Notes under the pieces: model-generated | Databases searched by the model: none | The model's input: only the letters and a program-made list of their open reading frames with translations | What the model was told of the DNA's origin: nothing | Shown: positions 59,418 to 64,000 of the stretch, piece by piece | Layout of the letters: each line of letters opens with the position of its first letter | Numbering within the stretch: position 1 is the first letter of the stretch | From: Phycisphaerae bacterium | Lineage (GTDB): Bacteria; Planctomycetota; Phycisphaerae; Sedimentisphaerales; Anaerohalosphaeraceae | DNA: 64,000 bases | Assembly: GCA_012729675.1 (NCBI GenBank) | Contig: JAAYCR010000019.1 | Span: 1-64,000 of the forward strand | Direction of reading: 5' to 3' | Program-made: the position numbers and the translations under genes

Positions 59418-61970
59418 TTATCGGGAATAATGTAATGTTACGTCGCTGCTTTGTAGATTTTTAAGCCTGCCTATCTCGGCCGGCAAAGTCGTCAATGGAT
59501 TATCCAAAAGCGTGATTCTTTCCAGTTTTGTGAGATTGCCGATGTGCGGTGGAATTTCAGTCAGATAGTTGCCTTTCAGGCAGAGCTGCTTCAATTCCGT
59601 TAACGTCCAAAGCTCCGGGGGCAACGACTCCAGTTGCATGTCTTCGAGGAAAAGATATTCTAAATACTTCAGATTGCCGATCTCGGTCGGCAATGAGGTC
59701 AATGGGATCTGACTGAGTGCAAGTTTTGTCAACTCCGTTAAGGTAAATATCTCCGGCGGCAGGGAAGTCAGTTGCGTACCATTAAGATAAAGCAGCATTA
59801 ATTTCGTCAGGTTGCCGATCTCCGGCGGAAGGACCGTGATTGGGTTTTGGTCAAGAGTGAGCGTTCTCAGGTTGGTCAGATTCCATATCTCCGGGGGCAG
59901 GGAAGTCAACTGATTTTGCCCGATACCAAGATTTTCCAGGTGTATCAGGCGGCCGATCTCCGGCGGCAGCGACGTCAGTTGATTCCTATTTACCCAAAGC
60001 AGCTTTAATTTTGTCAGGTTGCCGATTTCCGGCGAAAGAACGGTGATTGGGTTGTGGCCAAGCACAAGCTCTCTCAGGTTGGTCAGATTCCATATCTCCG
60101 GGGGCAGGGAAGTCAACTGATTTTGCCCGAGATGAAGTCGTTCCAGATGGTTCAGGCGGCCGATCTCCGGCGGCAGCGACGTCAGTTGATTACTACTTAC
60201 CCAAAGCAGCTTTAATTTTGTCAGGTTGCCGATTTCCGGCGGCAGCGAAGTTAGATTTGTCTGGAGCATAAGACTTTCCAGATTGATCAGATTGCCGATC
60301 TCCGGCGGCAGCGAAGCCAGCTTTGCCTGGAGCATAAGACGCTCCAGATTGACCAGATTGCCGATTTCTGGCGGTACTGAATCCAATGAATTGCCGCCGA
60401 ACGATAGATGCTTTAACTCAGTAAGATTGCCGATTTCAGGCGGCAGTGAAGTCAGTTGGTTGTTAGAAAGATCAAGTCGCGTCAGATTCGTAAGATTCCA
60501 AAGTTCCGGTGGAAAGGTGGTCAGTTGGCTTTTCCCAAGCGAAAGGCTGGTCAGTTTCGTCAGATTTCCGATTTCGGGAGGAAGAAAAGTTAGTTCGTTT
60601 TCCCCCAATTGAATGCTCTCTAAATTCGCTGCGTACCCAATACCGGTCAAATCGTTGATAGATAAATTCGCTGTTGGATGTAACCGTGTCAGTTTGAGCA
60701 TCGCCGTCGGCCCCGGATCCATAATTCCCAGTTCGATTTCGATGGCCGCCTTAAGGTTCGCGTCCGGAAAATAGACCGGTACCTCGTCAGCCGTCTCCAT
60801 CACCGGATAAACCGTTTCAATGGCCGTCATCGCGGGATCCGCTGATGTTGGATCGGATTCGAGGCTATAGACAATCTTTGTCCCGGTTAATTGATTGAGT
60901 AATACAGGCAGCAGTTCAGAATAGAAATGCGCATCCAGTGGATTACCTTCAAGGTGTAAATCTGCCAACTGTGTTAAATTGCCGATCTCCGGCGGCAGTG
61001 AAATCAAACGATTATTGTCGAGTTCGAGGTTCGTTAAATTCCTCAAGTTTCCGATTTTCGCCGGCAATCCCTCCAATTGGTTGCCGGAAAGCCAAAGGTA
61101 TCGCAGCTTCGACAGATTACCGATCTCCGGCGGCACTGAGCTGAGTTGATTGTTGCGAATGTAGAGATGCTCCAGTTTCGTAAGTGCATAAGTCTCAGGC
61201 GGCAGTGACATCAGCTTGTTGTCACAAAGGAAGAGTTCAGAAAGATTGGTCAAGTACACTATCTCTGACGGCAGGGAGCGCAGTTGATTTCCGCCAAGTT
61301 CGAGCCGTTCCAGTTTTGTCAGGTTCCCGATCTCAGGCGGTACAGTCGTTAATTGGTTGCCCCTTGCTTCAAACCATGTCAATTTTGTCAATCCCCACAT
61401 CTCAGACGGCAGATCGCTCAGTCGATTGTAAGAAAGCCAGAGCGAAGTCAGTTCTTTCAGGTTGCCGATCTCTGCAGGAATCGAAGTTAGTTTGTTGCCA
61501 TAAAGGTAAAGAGTTTCCAACTTTATGAGGTTGCCGATCTCCGCTGGGATCGAAGTCAGTTCGTTAGCCGTCAGGACAAGTGTTTTCAAGCTCGCAAGTT
61601 TTCCGATTTCGGGCGGCAAAGAGGTTAGTTTATTGTCAGAGAGGTAGAGTGCCGTCAGGTTCGCAAGTTTGACGATGGCAGGCGGCAAAGAGGCTATTTT
61701 GTTGTAAGAGAGGTCAAGTGTTGTCAGGTTCGTCGCATACTCCAACCCGGTCAAATCTTCGATGGATTGTTTCGGTGCACGCAACTCTGTCAGCTTCAGC
61801 ATCGCCGCCGGGTCCGGATCGGTTACTCCCAGCGCCGCTTCGATGGCCGCTTTGAGATTTTTGTCCGGGATGTAAACAGGCTCACCCGCGGTCACGGCTT
61901 CGGTTTGTGCAAAAAGAATACCCGTGGCCGATACGGTGACAAGTAAAACCGCCGCTGCTCTTCTAAACAT
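59418..61970 (-). CDS. Exported leucine-rich-repeat protein
   Basis: An 850-residue precursor with signal peptide (cleavage near residue 20). It consists of two similar modules. Each starts with a VYIPDKNLKAAIEAALG-like header (about residues 31 and 400) that contains an AMLKLTEL segment and a DLTGLEYATNL segment, followed by 23-residue leucine-rich repeats of the type LTSLPPEIGNLTKLxxLxLxxN. There are about 13 repeats in the first module and 18 in the second. Such LRRs bind proteins or ligands outside the cell. The DNA of the repeats is very similar, so expansion by recombination is likely. It ends two bases from the convergent radical SAM gene. Confidence 0.92.
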   Translation of the reverse strand: MFRRAAAVLLVTVSATGILFAQTEAVTAGEPVYIPDKNLKAAIEAALGVTDPDPAAMLKLTELRAPKQSIEDLTGLEYATNLTTLDLSYNKIASLPPAIVKLANLTALYLSDNKLTSLPPEIGKLASLKTLVLTANELTSIPAEIGNLIKLETLYLYGNKLTSIPAEIGNLKELTSLWLSYNRLSDLPSEMWGLTKLTWFEARGNQLTTVPPEIGNLTKLERLELGGNQLRSLPSEIVYLTNLSELFLCDNKLMSLPPETYALTKLEHLYIRNNQLSSVPPEIGNLSKLRYLWLSGNQLEGLPAKIGNLRNLTNLELDNNRLISLPPEIGNLTQLADLHLEGNPLDAHFYSELLPVLLNQLTGTKIVYSLESDPTSADPAMTAIETVYPVMETADEVPVYFPDANLKAAIEIELGIMDPGPTAMLKLTRLHPTANLSINDLTGIGYAANLESIQLGENELTFLPPEIGNLTKLTSLSLGKSQLTTFPPELWNLTNLTRLDLSNNQLTSLPPEIGNLTELKHLSFGGNSLDSVPPEIGNLVNLERLMLQAKLASLPPEIGNLINLESLMLQTNLTSLPPEIGNLTKLKLLWVSSNQLTSLPPEIGRLNHLERLHLGQNQLTSLPPEIWNLTNLRELVLGHNPITVLSPEIGNLTKLKLLWVNRNQLTSLPPEIGRLIHLENLGIGQNQLTSLPPEIWNLTNLRTLTLDQNPITVLPPEIGNLTKLMLLYLNGTQLTSLPPEIFTLTELTKLALSQIPLTSLPTEIGNLKYLEYLFLEDMQLESLPPELWTLTELKQLCLKGNYLTEIPPHIGNLTKLERITLLDNPLTTLPAEIGRLKNLQSSDVTLHYSR

Positions 61971-62021
61971 AGTGACGCTCCTTTCCGGGGCAGCCTCAGC
62001 GACCCCATCTCGTCTCGTTTT

Positions 62022-62051
62022 GTCCGATCGTCGTCCTATTATAGATCGGAC
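62022..62051. promoter_or_regulatory. Inverted repeat around a TATAAT box
   Basis: Arms GTCCGATC (62022-62029) and GATCGGAC (62044-62051) flank a TATAAT on the minus strand (62043-62038), about 70 bases upstream of the LRR gene start. No good -35 box is seen, so an activator or repressor bound to the repeat could control the LRR gene. Confidence 0.4.
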
Positions 62052-62197
62052 GAACAGGATTCGTATGTAAATTTTGTGTAAAATTTAGGGTTTTCGAAGA
62101 GATTTCTCCACACCGTTAATAATTCAAAATCAAACAATTGTCTATCCCTTATTCTTTTATTCTCTCTCACTGGATGCTGACGGGTCCAAACGGAGAG

Positions 62198-62680
62198 TCA
62201 ACTGCGCAGCGGTTTGCCGCAGCCGCTGCAGAATCGGGCGTCGCCGGTCTCCACATACCCGCAGGCCGGGCAGCGCTCTAACGGCAGATCATCGGAGCCT
62301 TCCGCCGCGCCCTCCCGGATGCCCTGGGTAATCGACCGCGCCACGGTTTTGATCCCGTCCTGCGTCCCTTCGGCCATGTAATTGAACGTATCCTTGGCCA
62401 CCGGGGTGTATTGAGCCGCGTGAAAACGCGCGATCCTGCCGGCGTAACCGGTGGATGTCAGGACGACGCCGAAAAAGGTCAGCGGTCCCCCGACAAAAAA
62501 CAGCCAGAAAAAACGCGGCCAATCGGAAAGTTCCATCATGACTCGAACCACATCGATGAACGCGACCAACATACACAGAGCGCCCAACACCAACAGTATC
62601 GGCCCGACCGTCCGCAATATCTTGAGTACCCTTTGGTGCCCCGGATCGATTTTTTCTTCTTCGCTCATTTTGCTGTTCAT
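62198..62680 (-). CDS. Zinc-ribbon membrane protein
   Basis: A 160-residue protein with two membrane segments (about 25-45 and 57-78) and a C-terminal zinc ribbon CPACGYVETGDARFCSGCGKPL (about 138-158). In between lies an amphipathic stretch (KDTFNYMAEGTQDGIKTVARSITQGIREGA). This plan is seen in many small proteins of unknown role with a zinc-ribbon tail. AGGAGACAAAA precedes the ATG at 62680. It is 29 bases downstream of the pilin-like gene stop. Confidence 0.8.
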   Translation of the reverse strand: MNSKMSEEEKIDPGHQRVLKILRTVGPILLVLGALCMLVAFIDVVRVMMELSDWPRFFWLFFVGGPLTFFGVVLTSTGYAGRIARFHAAQYTPVAKDTFNYMAEGTQDGIKTVARSITQGIREGAAEGSDDLPLERCPACGYVETGDARFCSGCGKPLRS

Positions 62681-62709
62681 TTTTGTCTCCTGAAAACTCG
62701 TATGGGGTG

Positions 62710-63591
62710 CTATAGCACGAGAAAAGAATCTTCTTCGCTCTTGGCGTCGTTGTCCGGCGTCCGGTCAACCGGTGCCGCCCCGCCCCGCCGGTCCTGCTCG
62801 GTAGGGCTGTCTTCCGTGGGCCAGAAAGTATAAATGTTGTCGTTTCTGACGCCGACATCGGAACGGGTTTCATAGTGGGCGTGGCCGTCAGCAAAAAGGA
62901 TGTTCTGGCCATCCGAGGGACCAGTGCCGAGGCGCGTATGGTTGAGAGTGTTGCCCAGCAGCCAGGTGGTCGGGTCGGTAAAATCAATCACCTGCGGCGG
63001 TGCGTTTTTCGCGCCCGCCGGCTGAATGTCCCCCTCCCGGAACCATGGACTCATATCGGCGGCGACGGCAAAAGAGGCGATGTTGCGGCTACCTGCCGGA
63101 AAGCGACCGTACGGATTGTGCATCGCGTAGCTGACGTGCCGGTGCGGCGTCGGGCCAAAATCCCACAACTGCACGATATCCAGATTGCCGGGGTTGCGGC
63201 CGTCAAATGCGGTTTGGTCGCTGAACGGACAGACCAACGATTTCGGGGAAACATCCACCTCGCGGATCAGCATATACCAACTGGCCGTCACCGAGCGAGG
63301 GGTGCTGCCCTGCGCGCCGTCGGGGGAAAAGTCCGGCAAGAGCATATCGTAGTCAAACCCCAGATCCTTTTCCCACGGCCCCGTGCCGGGGAGCTGCGGG
63401 TACCAGCCGTCATAGTCGTGGGCATAGACAAAAAATGCCGTCCCAAGGCCATTGAGGTTTGACCCGCAGTGCACGCTGGAACTGCGGCGGTTGAGCCGAT
63501 TCCACACCGGAATAAAGACTGCCGGCAAAACCGCAAATATCGCCAGCATAATCATCACATCGACCTTCGAAACGCCTCGCTTTGCTTTCAT
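62710..63591 (-). CDS. Pilin-like protein with H-X9-DG motif
   Basis: A 293-residue protein of the type abundant in planctomycetes. The N-terminus RGVSKVDVMIMLAIFAVLPAV resembles a prepilin: Gly at the cleavage site followed by a hydrophobic helix, but the residue at +5 is Asp rather than the usual Glu. The C-terminal part carries NHTRLGTGPSDGQNILFADGHAHYE, the H-X9-DG region (here near residue 220-250). Such proteins use the prepilin peptidase/type II secretion pathway and form pseudopilins or surface structures. Downstream is a zinc-ribbon membrane protein gene. Confidence 0.82.
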   Translation of the reverse strand: MKAKRGVSKVDVMIMLAIFAVLPAVFIPVWNRLNRRSSSVHCGSNLNGLGTAFFVYAHDYDGWYPQLPGTGPWEKDLGFDYDMLLPDFSPDGAQGSTPRSVTASWYMLIREVDVSPKSLVCPFSDQTAFDGRNPGNLDIVQLWDFGPTPHRHVSYAMHNPYGRFPAGSRNIASFAVAADMSPWFREGDIQPAGAKNAPPQVIDFTDPTTWLLGNTLNHTRLGTGPSDGQNILFADGHAHYETRSDVGVRNDNIYTFWPTEDSPTEQDRRGGAAPVDRTPDNDAKSEEDSFLVL

Positions 63592-63681
63592 AAATGCCCT
63601 TTCCGGATATATACCTATGTTCTTTTATACATTCTACCCCATCACCCCCGCCAACATCAACAACAAAAAATCGGTACAATC

Positions 63682-63710
63682 TTGCATTTTTCGTCTTGGT
63701 TTGGTATAAT
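63682..63710 (+). promoter_or_regulatory. Promoter with extended -10
   Basis: TTGCAT (63682-63687), 17 bases, TATAAT (63705-63710), preceded by TGG, i.e. an extended -10. It lies about 55 bases before the ATG at 63765. Confidence 0.7.
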
Positions 63711-63764
63711 ACACATCAGACGTTTTCGTAAACGGGGTGGCAACCATAATATAAGGGTGAGCTA

Positions 63765-64000
63765 ATGAGTCCGATAAGACATTTTTCGACGCAGGGCTTT
63801 TTTCGTCTTGGCCTGTACGGAGTTTTCGCACTTCTTTTGTCCGCGGCGGCTTACGCCGGGCCGGTGGACTGGCGCGGACCGGGCGGCTCGCGGATCAGGG
63901 CGGTTTATCAGGTTGAACAAGAGCCGCAAGAACCCGAACTTCAGCCCTTTTCGGCGTCCACTAACTCAGTCTCTGCCAACACCATCGATTCGCCGCCAAT
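63765..64000 (+). CDS. Exported protein, 3' end beyond window
   Basis: The first 78 codons of a gene cut by the window edge. The ATG at 63765 has AAGGGTGAG upstream and a good promoter. A signal peptide (LGLYGVFALLLSAAAYA, cleavage near residue 31) is followed by VDWRGPGGSRIRAVYQVEQEPQEPELQPFSAST, a Pro/Glu-rich start of the mature part. The family cannot be told from this fragment. Confidence 0.75.
   Translation, partial: MSPIRHFSTQGFFRLGLYGVFALLLSAAAYAGPVDWRGPGGSRIRAVYQVEQEPQEPELQPFSASTNSVSANTIDSPP

Overview
The window looks like chromosomal DNA of a Planctomycetota bacterium, probably class Phycisphaerae. The argument rests on gene types rather than any marker gene: a pilin-like protein ending in an H-X9-DG motif, a MauE-type membrane protein fused to a thioredoxin fold, an LptD-like outer-membrane protein, an outer-membrane barrel ending in Phe, and many moderately GC-rich genes separated by odd heptamer-repeat spacers. 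The cell envelope is clearly Gram-negative (LptD, LolCDE-like ABC transporter, lipoproteins). No rRNA, tRNA, CRISPR array or intact insertion sequence was seen.

Layout. 1-0.3 kb: a small-RNA candidate with a near-consensus promoter and terminator. 0.3-4 kb: purF-purM-membrane protein operon. 4.2-7.6 kb: deoC, pabB and a ROK regulator. 7.6-8.2 kb: rsmD. 8.2-18.2 kb (minus strand): a sugar-acid cluster, in transcription order nickel permease, SDR dehydrogenase, LarA-like nickel enzyme, 6-phosphogluconate dehydrogenase, glucuronate isomerase, PfkB kinase and GH2 glycosidase. 18.4-20.9 kb: a two-gene YeeE/YedE sulfur transporter, then a decayed fusion of CusC- and CusA-like fragments. 20.9-25.3 kb: response regulator, trmB-rsmG, an isochorismatase-fold protein, a Cys-rich exported peptide and the MauE-thioredoxin fusion. 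25.4-31.6 kb: pfkA, tkt, folC and an outer-membrane barrel. 31.7-37.7 kb: a DUF4139 remnant, polyprenyl synthase, ilvE and an ABC exporter. 37.9-53.6 kb: lysS, S41 protease, fba, lptD-like, glyA, TPR protein, rpsT, rnr, lipoprotein and DUF362 protein. 53.7-59.4 kb: a 3.9-kb accessory block (S1 protease-TPR, three small membrane proteins, lipoprotein) bracketed by a 165-bp direct repeat of the 5' end of a radical SAM gene. 59.4-64 kb: LRR protein, zinc-ribbon membrane protein, pilin-like protein and a cut-off exported protein.

Central carbon metabolism is well represented: pfkA, fba, tkt, gnd, deoC and the hexuronate genes together can feed uronic acids into glycolysis and the pentose phosphate pathway. 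The most interesting hypothesis is in the sugar-acid cluster. It has glucuronate isomerase and a mannonate-type SDR dehydrogenase but no visible mannonate dehydratase. Instead it has a LarA-family enzyme with all nickel-pincer ligands conserved, a nickel permease and a 6-phosphogluconate dehydrogenase. A mannonate-to-gluconate C2 epimerisation would make sense of this set. Other unexpected structures are the C8-loop small RNA, the heptamer-phased spacers at about ten intergenic sites, and the duplicated radical SAM 5' end around the accessory block.

Start codons were chosen from Shine-Dalgarno spacing, promoter position and family length. All function calls come from reading motifs by eye, without database searches.
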